DNA of 64,000 nt from CAZMNY01 sp964567745. GTDB lineage: Bacteria > Planctomycetota > Planctomycetia > Pirellulales > Pirellulaceae. The notes under the pieces were generated by a model. That model had not been told where the DNA came from. It made no database searches and worked only from the letters and a program-made list of their open reading frames with translations. Position 1 is the stretch's first letter. Every line of letters begins with the position of its first letter. The DNA lies in NCBI GenBank assembly GCA_964567745.1, contig CAZMNY010000016.1:62001-126000 (forward strand). Reading direction: 5' to 3'. Both the position numbers and the translations under genes were made by a program. Positions 53,206 to 61,650 of this stretch are shown here, piece by piece.

Positions 53206-53757
53206 CTAGACGTCGAACTCGATCGGTGCCGGGCGGCCGTAATCAAAGCCCTGCCCCAAAGAGAATCCGACTTCCATGCAAACGTCGCTCTGCCCTTCGA
53301 TTTCGACCCCTTCGGCGAGAGGCGTCACGTCCAGGTCCCAGGCGATCCGGACGAGCGATTCGACCAGTTGCTGGTGAGCTGTCGAGGCTTGATCGAGATT
53401 GCGAACCAAGGAAATGTCGAAATTCAGATATTCCGGTTTGACTTCGACCAGTTCAAGCAAGCGGGCCTGGCCGACGCCGAAATCATCGCAAGCCAAACCG
53501 ATGCCAAGATCGCTCAACAATTCGCCAGCGAACTAGCTCGGCGAAACCACGACGACGCGGCAGACATCGCCAAACTAGGCAACGGCCTTAGAATTGTCTC
53601 GGCAGGGTTCGACAACGGGACCAAAGTCTTCGAGGCCGATGACGATTTCTCGCTTGATAGCGAAAGATCGAGCATCGTTCTGAGAATCCAGCGTCAACGA
53701 TTCGCCGTCGCCAGTCGACTCGATGACGACTTGCAGAAGCAATATTTTGATCGCCAA
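53206..53757 (-). pseudogene. decayed FHA-EAL protein gene
   Basis: The downstream half encodes the second half of an EAL domain: LGIGLACDDFGVGQARLLEL, AEGVEIEGQS and GFSLGQGFDYGRPAP. The Lys expected after the DDFG block is Asn (YLNFD). In the same frame upstream, residues such as LTLDSQNDARSFAIKREIVI and DNSKAV resemble the start of an FHA domain. Between the two pieces are two in-frame stops (at 53575-53577 and 53533-53535). The middle is missing: the EAL motif itself and most of the FHA domain. The gene is therefore read as a deleted and degraded FHA-EAL signalling protein; c-di-GMP hydrolysis is not possible from what remains. Confidence 0.65.
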
Positions 53758-53772
53758 GCGCCTCTCTCTAGT

Positions 53773-54234
53773 TTGTTTAGCTCAAGCAAAACCGAGTGGT
53801 CCCATCTCGAGTCGGCAATTCGCTTGCCGGCCTCACGTCTCGTTGTGAGCGAGATCTCCCACGTCTGGACGGATCAGCTGTTCTCCGGGAACAGCCCATC
53901 GGTGGACGAAGTCGGCGAACAGTCGACGCCGGAAACGGAGATTACCGAAGCCGCCCCGGACGTACTCGCGCTCGGCGGCGTCAAACGACTGCTCGTCCTC
54001 GCTCCACACCGCGACGCCGAGGCGGAAGCATGGTCGCAGAAGACGGCCCAGGCAGCGGGGCAGCCGGTTGCGTTCGTCCCAGCCGAAGACAATTGTGTGA
54101 CGTTCTGTTACGAGACGGAACACACATCGCTGCACAACGTGATCGCCGGTTTGATCGGCGACAACCGCAATTCAGTCAAACTTGCCGAGCGACTCCATTC
54201 TCGCATCGACATCGACTGGCCACCGATTCGCTAG
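53773..54234 (+). CDS. hypothetical protein, start uncertain
   Basis: The frame is open from 53182, but its first half lies opposite the EAL remnant and looks like shadow. The last 150 residues look genuine: SRLVVSEISHVWTDQLFSGN, GGVKRLLVLAPHRDAEAEAW, FVPAEDNCVTFCYETEHTSL and LAERLHSRIDIDWPPI. No ribosome-binding site was found for the TTG at 53773 or a GTG at 53845. Function unknown. It may be an old neighbour of the decayed gene. Confidence 0.45.
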   Translation: MFSSSKTEWSHLESAIRLPASRLVVSEISHVWTDQLFSGNSPSVDEVGEQSTPETEITEAAPDVLALGGVKRLLVLAPHRDAEAEAWSQKTAQAAGQPVAFVPAEDNCVTFCYETEHTSLHNVIAGLIGDNRNSVKLAERLHSRIDIDWPPIR

Positions 54235-54314
54235 AGCCCGTGGTTCAGCTCGGAATTGAGCTCAGTAATTGCGTTTTGCGTCTGCCAACCGCGTGCGCGA
54301 ATCCTTCGCGGGTG

Positions 54315-54343
54315 GTGTCATAGCGGCCCGAGGCGACTAGAAT
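54315..54343 (+). promoter_or_regulatory. promoter candidate for the thioredoxin-like gene
   Basis: GTGTCA (54315-54320) and TAGAAT (54338-54343) with a 17-nt spacer, 33 bases before the ATG at 54377. TAGAAT hexamers also lie upstream of exbB, aroC and the stand-alone domain gene. Confidence 0.3.
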
Positions 54344-54376
54344 ATGCTGGTGCCGCCTCCCACCACAGGAACTGCT

Positions 54377-55705
54377 ATGAATGCCTCTCTTGTCTGTCTG
54401 CTCACCGCCATTGCCATCACCCCGCAATGGACTCCTGGCACCGAATACCGGCTGGAGGGCGAGTTGGCAGCGGCCAAGTCCGACACGCCCGATTCGTTGA
54501 AGCGTTTTCAGCTCTCGCTCTTTACCGATAAGCAAGCCGGTGCGGCTGGGCAAACAATTTACTGGGCGTTGACAGAGAACGGCCGCGGTCAGGCGCCATG
54601 GGTCGAACGATTCGGCAGCTGGGACATTAAATCCGGCGTGACCGGCGACGACGGCCCCGCCTTGTTCTACCAAAGAGAAGACGGTCTTAGCATTCGAGCT
54701 TTGCCGGCAGCCGCGTTGGCGACCGACACGCCCTGGAAAGTCGGTGCCAAATGGAGTGAAGGCAAGCGAGACTTCGAAGTGGTCGGCGAAACGAAACTCA
54801 ATGACGTCGACTGCTGGAAGATTAACTCGACCGACCGAGTTAGCCGCCGCCGCAACATGGTCGTTGATAAAGCGACAGGCATCGTGTTCAAACTTGAAGA
54901 GAACCTGTTTCTGGGGCGCGGCGTTCCCTTCGTATTAAAGTGGCGAATCATGCCTGTTGCCGGTTCAAGCAAGCACGTGATGGCAGCAGCCGAAGCAACT
55001 CGGCGACTGGTCGAGCTAAGAGAGCAAGCGGGTCGACAAAGACGAGACGATTCGCAGACATTGACGAAGCAGCAACGGGACGTGTTCATCAAATCCCTCG
55101 CCCCGATCGCGACGATCGCGAAGGACTCGCCCATTGAAACCGTCCTCAACGCCGCCAAACGCGATATTCTTTCGCAAGCTCGTCGCGAAGACTCTGTCGC
55201 ATCGATGAGAGGTCGAGCGATTGGGCGAGACGTCTCGAGCGCCAAACTCAATTCCATCGACGGCGACGAAGTTAAAGTCAGCAACGGCCAAGTTACCGTC
55301 TTGCATTTTTGGGAGTATCGCGAGAAGCCGCTTAAGGAGCCCTACGGTCAGTCGGCCTACGTCGATTTTCTTCACCGCAATCGGAGCAAGGACGAAGTCA
55401 ATGTGGTCGGCATCAATGTCGATACCCGACTTGGCATCAATGCGACTCGCTCGGCCGCGATTCGCAGTGCGAAACGGTTTCGCGATTTCATGAACCTCAG
55501 TTACCCGCTGCTTCTCGACGACGGAACTCTGCTGAGGCGTATCGGAGACCCGCGCTCGACAGGCGCCAAGCTTCCGCTGTACGTGGTGCTCGATCGAAAG
55601 GGCCGAGTTGTAGAATACAAGGCCGGGCTCTACGAAGTTGATCGACGAGCCGGACTCAAACAACTCGATGCGATCGTTACGAAGGCGCTGGGTAACTCCG
55701 AGTGA
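54377..55705 (+). CDS. exported protein with redox-inactive thioredoxin-like domain
   Basis: About 442 residues from the ATG at 54377 after an AGGA. A short signal peptide (NASLVCLLTAIAITPQW) is followed by a beta-rich domain of about 200 residues (FEVVGETKLNDVDCWKINST), a helical stretch, and a C-terminal TlpA/AhpC-like domain (about 300-442: VTVLHFWEYREKPLKEPYGQ, VVGINVDTRLGINATRSAAI, LPLYVVLDRKGRVVEYKAGL). The thioredoxin CxxC that normally follows FW is absent, so disulfide exchange is not expected. Its 3' end overlaps hisN, encoded on the other strand, by 29 bases. Confidence 0.78.
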   Translation: MNASLVCLLTAIAITPQWTPGTEYRLEGELAAAKSDTPDSLKRFQLSLFTDKQAGAAGQTIYWALTENGRGQAPWVERFGSWDIKSGVTGDDGPALFYQREDGLSIRALPAAALATDTPWKVGAKWSEGKRDFEVVGETKLNDVDCWKINSTDRVSRRRNMVVDKATGIVFKLEENLFLGRGVPFVLKWRIMPVAGSSKHVMAAAEATRRLVELREQAGRQRRDDSQTLTKQQRDVFIKSLAPIATIAKDSPIETVLNAAKRDILSQARREDSVASMRGRAIGRDVSSAKLNSIDGDEVKVSNGQVTVLHFWEYREKPLKEPYGQSAYVDFLHRNRSKDEVNVVGINVDTRLGINATRSAAIRSAKRFRDFMNLSYPLLLDDGTLLRRIGDPRSTGAKLPLYVVLDRKGRVVEYKAGLYEVDRRAGLKQLDAIVTKALGNSE

Positions 55706-56480
55706 TTTCGACGACTTGCTCGAGCAACTCCCGATTGGCGCCGATACCATCCCCGCCGCGAATTGACGCTTCTCCGCGCCAGTCGACGAACTCGCCGCCG
55801 GCCTCATTCAAGACGGGGGCGACAGCGGCCGCGTCCCAAACATTAAGATACGGATCGATCATAATGTCGGCGCGCCCCACGGCGACAAGCAAGTAGCCGT
55901 AGCAATCGCCCCAAGTTCGCGTCAGACGGACCGAAGCATCGAGCCGATCGTAAACCGCTGCCGCGTCTCGACTGGCAAACGAACGGGACCCCGTCGTAAC
56001 CAACATGGCTTGCGACAGTTCCTTGACGCCGCTTACCGACGCTCGAGTCGCCTCGGCATTGCCGCGTTGCAGCCAGGCTCCGCCCCCTCGCATCGCATGC
56101 ACTCGCTCATCGAGACCGGGGATTTCGATGACACCTATCTCGGGTCGACCCTCGCATTCGACTCCCACCAGCGTTCCATACAACGGAACGCCATGAATGA
56201 ACGACTTGGTCCCGTCAATCGGGTCGAGAATCCAGCGAAAATCCGACTCGCCCTGATGCTCCCCAAACTCCTCGCCGACAATCGAATCACGAGGGTACTT
56301 GTCCAGGATCATCTCACGCAAATAGGTTTCCGAGTCTCGGTCGCCGGCCGTGACTGGCGAGTCGTCGCCTTTGCGGTCAACTTGAAGCGTCTCGTCTTGA
56401 AAATACTTCAGCGTGATTCGCCCAGCCTCGCGAGCCCAAAGCTGCGCGTCGGCATAACGGCTTTCCATCGTGTCTTGCAT
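55677..56480 (-). CDS. hisN: histidinol-phosphatase, inositol-monophosphatase type
   Basis: The 267-residue protein has the metal-binding motifs of the IMPase family: SIVGEEFGEHQGES, WILDPIDGTKSFIHGVPLYG and NVWDAAAVAPVLNEAGGEF. The sequence FIHGVPLYGTLVGVE is typical of the HisN subgroup, which dephosphorylates histidinol phosphate in histidine synthesis. Other IMPase-family phosphatases share the fold, so substrate is inferred. An ATG at 56468 is an alternative start. Confidence 0.85.
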   Translation of the reverse strand: MQDTMESRYADAQLWAREAGRITLKYFQDETLQVDRKGDDSPVTAGDRDSETYLREMILDKYPRDSIVGEEFGEHQGESDFRWILDPIDGTKSFIHGVPLYGTLVGVECEGRPEIGVIEIPGLDERVHAMRGGGAWLQRGNAEATRASVSGVKELSQAMLVTTGSRSFASRDAAAVYDRLDASVRLTRTWGDCYGYLLVAVGRADIMIDPYLNVWDAAAVAPVLNEAGGEFVDWRGEASIRGGDGIGANRELLEQVVEITRSYPAPS

Positions 56481-56546
56481 AAAGATGTCCGTGTTCGGAA
56501 CGGAGAATCGCTTGAGAGGAGAATCGTCCGACGAGGCGGCGACTCG

Positions 56547-57065
56547 CTACCTTGAACTCGTGTCGGCTTGCGGCCCTGAGCCCGACTCCGGACCTTCATC
56601 CGGTTCGGCCGTGCTTTCGCCTTCAGTCGAGCCGCCCGCGTCCTGTTCGTCTGATACGGATGGCGGCTCGGGAGCTTTCAGGAGCTGCGAAAACGTGATC
56701 GCCTCCAATTGCCGCCGAGCCGTGTCGGTCACTTCCGTGAGAGCGGCGTTGAGTCGAGTCCCCGTCTCCTCGCTGAAGCCCTCGCCCAATGCGTCCGACT
56801 GGCTCATCGGTCCTTCAATCGCCTCGATGATGTCGAGCAGGGAAACGTCTTCCGGCGCTTTGATCAGCGTGTAGCCGCCATCGACTCCACGTGACGAGCG
56901 AAGGATGCCGTGGGTGACCAGGTTGCGCAAGATCTGCAACAGAAACCGTTCGGGCATGTTCCCGTCGGCGGCGAGTTGGCTGCAGGGAATCGGCGCTGAC
57001 GTCGAGCTTCTCGCCAAATGAAGCGTCGCCTTAACGGCGTATGCAACTGTCCTAGAAAGCTTCAT
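56547..57065 (-). CDS. Rrf2-family transcriptional regulator
   Basis: 172 residues. The winged HTH reads MKLSRTVAYAVKATLHLARS, SQLAADGNMPERFLLQILRN and GILRSSRGVDGGYTLIKAPE, as in Rrf2/IscR/NsrR. The three cysteines that bind an iron-sulfur cluster in IscR and NsrR are absent from the expected region after residue 90, so direct [Fe-S] sensing is unlikely. The C-terminal 40 residues form an acidic Ser/Gly-rich tail not found in short members. A well-formed promoter lies 190 bases upstream at 57257-57284. Confidence 0.87.
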   Translation of the reverse strand: MKLSRTVAYAVKATLHLARSSTSAPIPCSQLAADGNMPERFLLQILRNLVTHGILRSSRGVDGGYTLIKAPEDVSLLDIIEAIEGPMSQSDALGEGFSEETGTRLNAALTEVTDTARRQLEAITFSQLLKAPEPPSVSDEQDAGGSTEGESTAEPDEGPESGSGPQADTSSR

Positions 57066-57256
57066 TGTCGCGCTCTACAGGAGCGTCCAGAAGAACTCGG
57101 ACATGAATCCGTGCTCGCCGAACAACGTGTAATGCCAGCTGGTCGCAAAATCGGCTTCGAAGCACGGACTAGTGGACTCAGAGTTCTCCGAGCCGCTCAC
57201 CGTTTTCAATTCATGACGCGCAAAACGCCCTGATCTCGTTACCTTGCGCCGCGCTC

Positions 57257-57284
57257 AATGTATCAGAGTCCAATCGATTGTCAA
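57257..57284 (-). promoter_or_regulatory. sigma-70-type promoter candidate for the Rrf2 gene
   Basis: On the minus strand TTGACA (57284-57279) and TACATT (57262-57257) are separated by 16 nt. The -35 element is perfect consensus. Transcription would begin near 57250, leaving a leader of about 185 nt before the Rrf2 ATG at 57065. Confidence 0.5.
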
Positions 57285-57322
57285 TCAATGGTGAGCTGGC
57301 CGAACGAGACTGAATTTCGCCG

Positions 57323-57940
57323 TCAACCGGCGTCGACAGCGTCCGATTTGGCCGCCAACTTGACGTTGGCTTCCGCCCGCGGCTCAAGCACCAACAAGTG
57401 GAACATCAGCAGGCCGGCGCCGAAGACGAGACAGCAATCGGCGATGTTGTAGTTGGGCCAGACCAAATCGGGTCCCCAACACATGAGGATCCAATCCCGA
57501 ACGCGCGTCACGCTCTGGTCCGGGAATCCGGGAATTGGCCACAAACCCAAACGGTCATACAAGTTGCCGCCAATACCGCCGAGAATCGAGCCGAGCGCCA
57601 AAGTGAGCACTCTGTCGCGCCATGCGGCCCAGCAATACCAATAGGCGATCCCGATAAGGGCCAAGATGGAGAGTCCGGCGAAAAACCAGGTGTATCCCTG
57701 CCCCATCCCAAACAGAGCGCCGTTATTCAGCGCCGTCTCGATGCCGAAATAGCCATCGACGATCCAGTAGATCCCATTGCGGCCAGGCATCCCTCGCCAC
57801 TCAAAAACCGCGTGTTTGGACCAGAGATCGAGCCCGCAACAAGCCGCCGCGATCAAGAAAAACGCGGTGATCCGGACGCCCCGATTCGGCTCGCCGTTAT
57901 TCAGCGCATTTGACGCAGTGTGAGGCGTAGGGGATGGCAT
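57323..57940 (-). CDS. lspA: lipoprotein signal peptidase
   Basis: About 205 residues from the ATG at 57940. Four transmembrane helices, starting ITAFFLIAAACCGLDLWSKH. The two catalytic aspartates are in GGIGGNLYDRLGLWPIP and WPNYNIADCCLVFG. It removes the signal peptide of prolipoproteins after lipidation. The start overlaps the 3' end of the DksA/TraR gene by about 44 bases; a later start is not evident. Confidence 0.9.
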   Translation of the reverse strand: MPSPTPHTASNALNNGEPNRGVRITAFFLIAAACCGLDLWSKHAVFEWRGMPGRNGIYWIVDGYFGIETALNNGALFGMGQGYTWFFAGLSILALIGIAYWYCWAAWRDRVLTLALGSILGGIGGNLYDRLGLWPIPGFPDQSVTRVRDWILMCWGPDLVWPNYNIADCCLVFGAGLLMFHLLVLEPRAEANVKLAAKSDAVDAG

Positions 57941-58250
57941 TGAGTCGCAGTTTTGGGATGACGCGGCCGCATTCGACGCAGGAACCATAGTCCCCTTCTT
58001 CGATCCGCTCAAGTGCGGCTTCAATCTTCTTGAGCGTGCCCTCTTCGTTTTCCATCAATCCCAGTGTGAATTCCTGCTCGAAGTTGTCACTTCCAACATC
58101 GGCCATGTGAATCGGCATGCTGGACAAATCGCCATTCGCCTCAGATCGCTTATTCAATGCCGCATTGGCGAGCGCCGTGACATCACCACGAAGACGAGAC
58201 CGCAAAGCAAGGAGCCGTTCTTTGTATGTCTTCAGATCCGCTTTCTTCAT
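57897..58250 (-). CDS. DksA/TraR-family C4 zinc-finger protein
   Basis: About 117 residues from the ATG at 58250 (MKKADLKTYKERLLALRSRL). It has a helical coiled-coil N-terminal part with DNFEQEFTLGLMENEEGTL and a C4 zinc finger, GSCVECGRVIPKLRLNAIPY followed by SHCVKCAE. DksA-like proteins act on RNA polymerase secondary channels with ppGpp; TraR-like members act without it. The exact subgroup is not settled. It precedes lspA with overlapping ends. Confidence 0.88.
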   Translation of the reverse strand: MKKADLKTYKERLLALRSRLRGDVTALANAALNKRSEANGDLSSMPIHMADVGSDNFEQEFTLGLMENEEGTLKKIEAALERIEEGDYGSCVECGRVIPKLRLNAIPYASHCVKCAE

Positions 58251-58727
58251 CGATATTTCTCCATCCGACGTGGAACGTCGTGACTTCATTCACTGGATTG
58301 TTGGTCGACCGAGCCGCCGCACTTTGCAAATTGACGCTCAATACACTGAGTCGATCATTTGCAAATCGCACTGCTCGCTAGCATCGGGTTCTCCCAAGCC
58401 CGTCCATTCTAGGAAGGCGGTATCGCGCTGTCAAACAGCAGCGATTGGCGGCTTAAGCCACTCGTTTAGACGGAGTCGCATTCGCCTGGCCGCCCGCGAT
58501 CCGACTCGAAATCGCGGCTCACGCAACGCCGAAAGTCCTTTGACGCTATATCTTTGCAGCGATTTGATCAGGACATCCGATTGCCATTCCGCTATGATCA
58601 GGTACGATCGCGAAAACGGCGCTGTTCGATCCATTCGCTGAATTGCCCGTTTCGGACGTCAGCGGAATCAGCCCTCATGCGAGCTTATTGGACCGCTGCG
58701 GGTTCGCCGTAAGTACGGAGGCTCTAA
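58251..58727. other. intergenic region between divergent genes
   Basis: About 480 bases between the DksA-like gene (minus) and threonine synthase (plus). TTTGCAAA-like sequences occur twice, near 58322 and 58357. I could not identify a convincing promoter pair or RNA structure. Confidence 0.35.
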
Positions 58728-60176
58728 ATGGTTACACCTACTTCATCGAACCCGACCTCTGGCGGTCGCGCGACCGGCGGCCGATCGGACACCGCCTTCC
58801 AACGGTGCATTTCCGTGACGTGCAGGGCCACATACGGCATAGACCAAGTGCTCGTTGACTGCCCGGCTTGCGGTGATTTGGTCGATGTCGCCTACGATTG
58901 GAATCGCCTTGAGCCACCGACGGATCTGCGAGAGTTGGAGTCCCAATGGAGCCGGCGAACCGACCCACTCGCATTCAGCGGGGTCTGGAGATTTCATCGG
59001 CTGCTTCCGTTTGTCGAGCCGCGCCAGGTGCTCACGGTAGGCGAAGGCCAAACGCTTTTGCAATGTGCCGATCAGGTCGGACAATACGTCGGCATGCGGC
59101 CCAAGTGCCTTTACCTTCAATATGAGGGTATGAATCCATCGGGCAGCTTCAAAGACAATGGCATGACGGCCGCCTTCACCCACGCCAATACCGTCGGAGC
59201 CGAGCGAGCCGCATGTGCATCGACTGGCAACACCAGCGCGTCTCTCGCGCTCTACTGCGCTCACACCCAAAGGATGAAGGCCGTGATTTTCGTTGGCTCC
59301 GGCAAGATTGCCTACGGCAAGCTTAGCCAAGCGCTCGACTACGGCGCGCTCACCGTCCAAATTGCCGGCGATTTCGACGATGCCATGGCGCGAGTCAAAG
59401 AGGTCTCGCAGGAACTCGGCATCTACTTGGTCAACAGTATCAACCCCTTTCGGCTCGAAGGTCAAAAGTCGATCATGTTCCGGGTGCTCGAGGCGCTCCG
59501 CTGGCAGGTTCCGGACTGGATCGTCGTGCCGGGCGGCAACCTCGGCAATTCCAGCTCATTTGGCAAAGCATTCGCCGAGTTGTACGAGCTCGGTTTGATT
59601 GATCGCATTCCTCGCCTTGCCATCATCAACGCCTCCGGCGCCGACACCCTCTACGAGCTCTACGAACGCCAGGGGATTCGCTGGAACGGAGGCGACGTCG
59701 ACATGGCGCCCGTCAATGCCTACTACGCTCAGCTCGACGAAGCGAATCGAAAAGCCTCCACCATCGCCAGCGCAATCGAGATCAATCGCCCCGTCAATCT
59801 TCGCAAATGCCTTCGCGCACTGGAAACGTGTGATGGCGTTGTACGGCAGGTAACCGACCAAGAAATATTAGACGCGAAAGCCAAAGTCGGGGCGGGTGGC
59901 ATCGGCTGTGAACCGGCGAGCGCCGCAAGTGTTGCTGGAGCGATGCTGCTAAGGAAGGAAGGCGTCATCGGCGCGGATCAGCGAGTTGTCTGCGTGTTAA
60001 CCGGACATCAACTCAAGGACCCGACCGCCACGGTGGCCTACCATACGACCGATCAAAATAAGTTTAACGAAGTGCTGGGGTCGCGCGGAGTGAGACGCGC
60101 GTCGTTTGCGAATCGGGCGGTTGCGGTTCCCAACGATCTGGGCGAAATTACCAAGGCGATTCAACTTTACAGCTGA
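58728..60176 (+). CDS. thrC: threonine synthase
   Basis: 482 residues. The PLP lysine is in EGMNPSGSFKDNGMTAAFTH. ACASTGNTSASLALYCAHTQ and VVPGGNLGNSSSFGKAFAEL are the phosphate-binding and cofactor loops of the family. The N-terminus has a small cysteine set (CISVTC ... CPACGD), resembling a zinc ribbon in many longer threonine synthases. It converts O-phosphohomoserine to threonine in the aspartate pathway. The dapB gene 214 bases downstream is also in the aspartate family. Confidence 0.93.
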   Translation: MVTPTSSNPTSGGRATGGRSDTAFQRCISVTCRATYGIDQVLVDCPACGDLVDVAYDWNRLEPPTDLRELESQWSRRTDPLAFSGVWRFHRLLPFVEPRQVLTVGEGQTLLQCADQVGQYVGMRPKCLYLQYEGMNPSGSFKDNGMTAAFTHANTVGAERAACASTGNTSASLALYCAHTQRMKAVIFVGSGKIAYGKLSQALDYGALTVQIAGDFDDAMARVKEVSQELGIYLVNSINPFRLEGQKSIMFRVLEALRWQVPDWIVVPGGNLGNSSSFGKAFAELYELGLIDRIPRLAIINASGADTLYELYERQGIRWNGGDVDMAPVNAYYAQLDEANRKASTIASAIEINRPVNLRKCLRALETCDGVVRQVTDQEILDAKAKVGAGGIGCEPASAASVAGAMLLRKEGVIGADQRVVCVLTGHQLKDPTATVAYHTTDQNKFNEVLGSRGVRRASFANRAVAVPNDLGEITKAIQLYS

Positions 60177-60390
60177 ACGTCGCTCGATTTTGCCTGGCGA
60201 GCCGTGTTCGTCGACATCAAGCGAACAACATCCATGGCCGCGAGCTTAACTCCCTGGCTCGGCAGTGTTCAGACGCCAACGGTTCTGCCATATTTGGATC
60301 GCACTGCGGCGCGAAATCTCCCTACCCGCCAATACGGGCACGGAGACGAGCTTCATTTTTTGCACGACTAACTTAGATGGAATTTAGAGG

Positions 60391-61191
60391 ATGAGCTCGA
60401 CAACAATTGCGATTCAAGGCGCAGCGGGGCGAATGGGACAGCGGCTGATCGCGCTGTCCGCCGCTGACGATTCCCTGCAATTGGTCGCCGCGCTGGAGCA
60501 CTCGGAACATCCGATGCTCGGCCAAGACGCGGGCCTCGTCGCAGGCGCGGGCGACTTGGGCGTGCCGCTGTCGCACGGACTATCCGGAGCTCCTCAAGTC
60601 GTGATCGATTTTTCGGTGCCGGCTTCGGCCGATGCGATCACAGTCGCTTGCCTCGAGCAGAATTGCGGACTAGTAATGGCGACAACGGGTCTTAACGACG
60701 AGCAGGAAGATCGGCTCCGCGCCGCAAGCAAGTCGATCCCCATCGTGTGGGCACCGAACATGAGCCTGGCCGTCAACTTGACGATGAATCTGGTCAAATC
60801 GGCCGCAGCCACGCTGAAGGATTTGGCAACAGGGGTCGACGCCGAGGTGATCGATCGCCACCACCGGTTCAAAGAAGACTCGCCCAGCGGCACGGCGCTC
60901 CTGTTTGGCAAGATCATCGCCGACGAAATGGGCTTAGAGCATCACACGCATGGCCGCCATGGCATGATCGGCCAGCGCCCTCGAAACGAGATTGGCTACC
61001 ATGCCCTGCGAGTTGGCGACAACCCGGGCGAACACACGATCGTGTTTGGCATGTTGGGCGAGACAATGGAATTCACCGTCCGCGCAAACAACCGTGATTG
61101 CTACGCGCAAGGCGCCCTCGAAGCGGCAAAATTTGTCGCTGGAAAGTCGCCCGGGATTTACTCGATGGACGACGTACTGGGACTCGGCTAA
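60391..61191 (+). CDS. dapB: 4-hydroxy-tetrahydrodipicolinate reductase
   Basis: The 266-residue enzyme of lysine and diaminopimelate synthesis has the cofactor loop IQGAAGRMGQRLIALSAADD and the substrate loop IDRHHRFKEDSPSGTALLFG, with the catalytic His and Lys. The middle region VVIDFSVPASADAITVACLE matches the family. Its stop TAA overlaps the ATG of the next gene by one base. Confidence 0.95.
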   Translation: MSSTTIAIQGAAGRMGQRLIALSAADDSLQLVAALEHSEHPMLGQDAGLVAGAGDLGVPLSHGLSGAPQVVIDFSVPASADAITVACLEQNCGLVMATTGLNDEQEDRLRAASKSIPIVWAPNMSLAVNLTMNLVKSAAATLKDLATGVDAEVIDRHHRFKEDSPSGTALLFGKIIADEMGLEHHTHGRHGMIGQRPRNEIGYHALRVGDNPGEHTIVFGMLGETMEFTVRANNRDCYAQGALEAAKFVAGKSPGIYSMDDVLGLG

Positions 61192-61565
61192 TGGCCAAGT
61201 GCGACGAAGGTTATCTTTGCGAGGTCTGCGGGTCCGAGGTCGAATCGATCGTCGATAGCGATCTCTATCTTCGCTATGTGATTGGATTGCTCGATCCCGA
61301 GACGCTTCACACGTCGTCCGAGCGCCACTTGCGATGCAATCCGCAACTGGCCCAATTCATATGCGACCCGAATTTTGAGCGTGTCGTCGTCGACGGAGAC
61401 TTTGGCAGCAGCGCGCTCGACCCCGCCTTCGTGCGCGAAAGAGAAGCGCTGGCCACACGAGGCTTCCAGAGATTGCGAGAAATTGCCGACCTGCTGACTC
61501 GGCAGGAACTTTCGATTCTTGAATACCCATTGCCCGAAGTGCGCGAGGCAATGGAAAAGGGTTAG
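61191..61565 (+). CDS. small hypothetical protein with N-terminal cysteines
   Basis: 124 residues, starting at the ATG that overlaps the dapB stop. The N-terminus is CDEGYLCEVCGSEVESIVDS, three cysteines that could form a metal site. The rest is mostly helical and includes LYLRYVIGLLDPETLHTSSE and RFQRLREI-like segments ending PLPEVREAMEKG. I do not recognise the family. The overlap implies coupled translation with dapB. Confidence 0.7.
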   Translation: MAKCDEGYLCEVCGSEVESIVDSDLYLRYVIGLLDPETLHTSSERHLRCNPQLAQFICDPNFERVVVDGDFGSSALDPAFVREREALATRGFQRLREIADLLTRQELSILEYPLPEVREAMEKG

Positions 61566-61596
61566 TGCGAGGGCAACGCAGGCTCAAGCGATTGCC

Positions 61597-61650
61597 GGCT
61601 CTGCAAACAAGGCTCTGCAATCAAGGCTCTGCAATCAAGGCTCTGCAAAC
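61597..61650. repeat. 14-bp tandem repeat at the 3' end of the desaturase gene
   Basis: Units GGCTCTGCAAACAA (61597-61610), GGCTCTGCAATCAA (61611-61624 and 61625-61638) and a partial GGCTCTGCAAAC (61639-61650). The stop codon of the minus-strand desaturase frame (61621-61623) falls inside the array. Because 14 is not a multiple of three, a change in copy number would shift the end of the protein. Confidence 0.85.

Noticed and set aside
53182..53772. N-terminal extension of the plus-strand gene ending at 54234
   Set aside because: This part lies opposite the EAL remnant, whose motifs are convincing on the minus strand.
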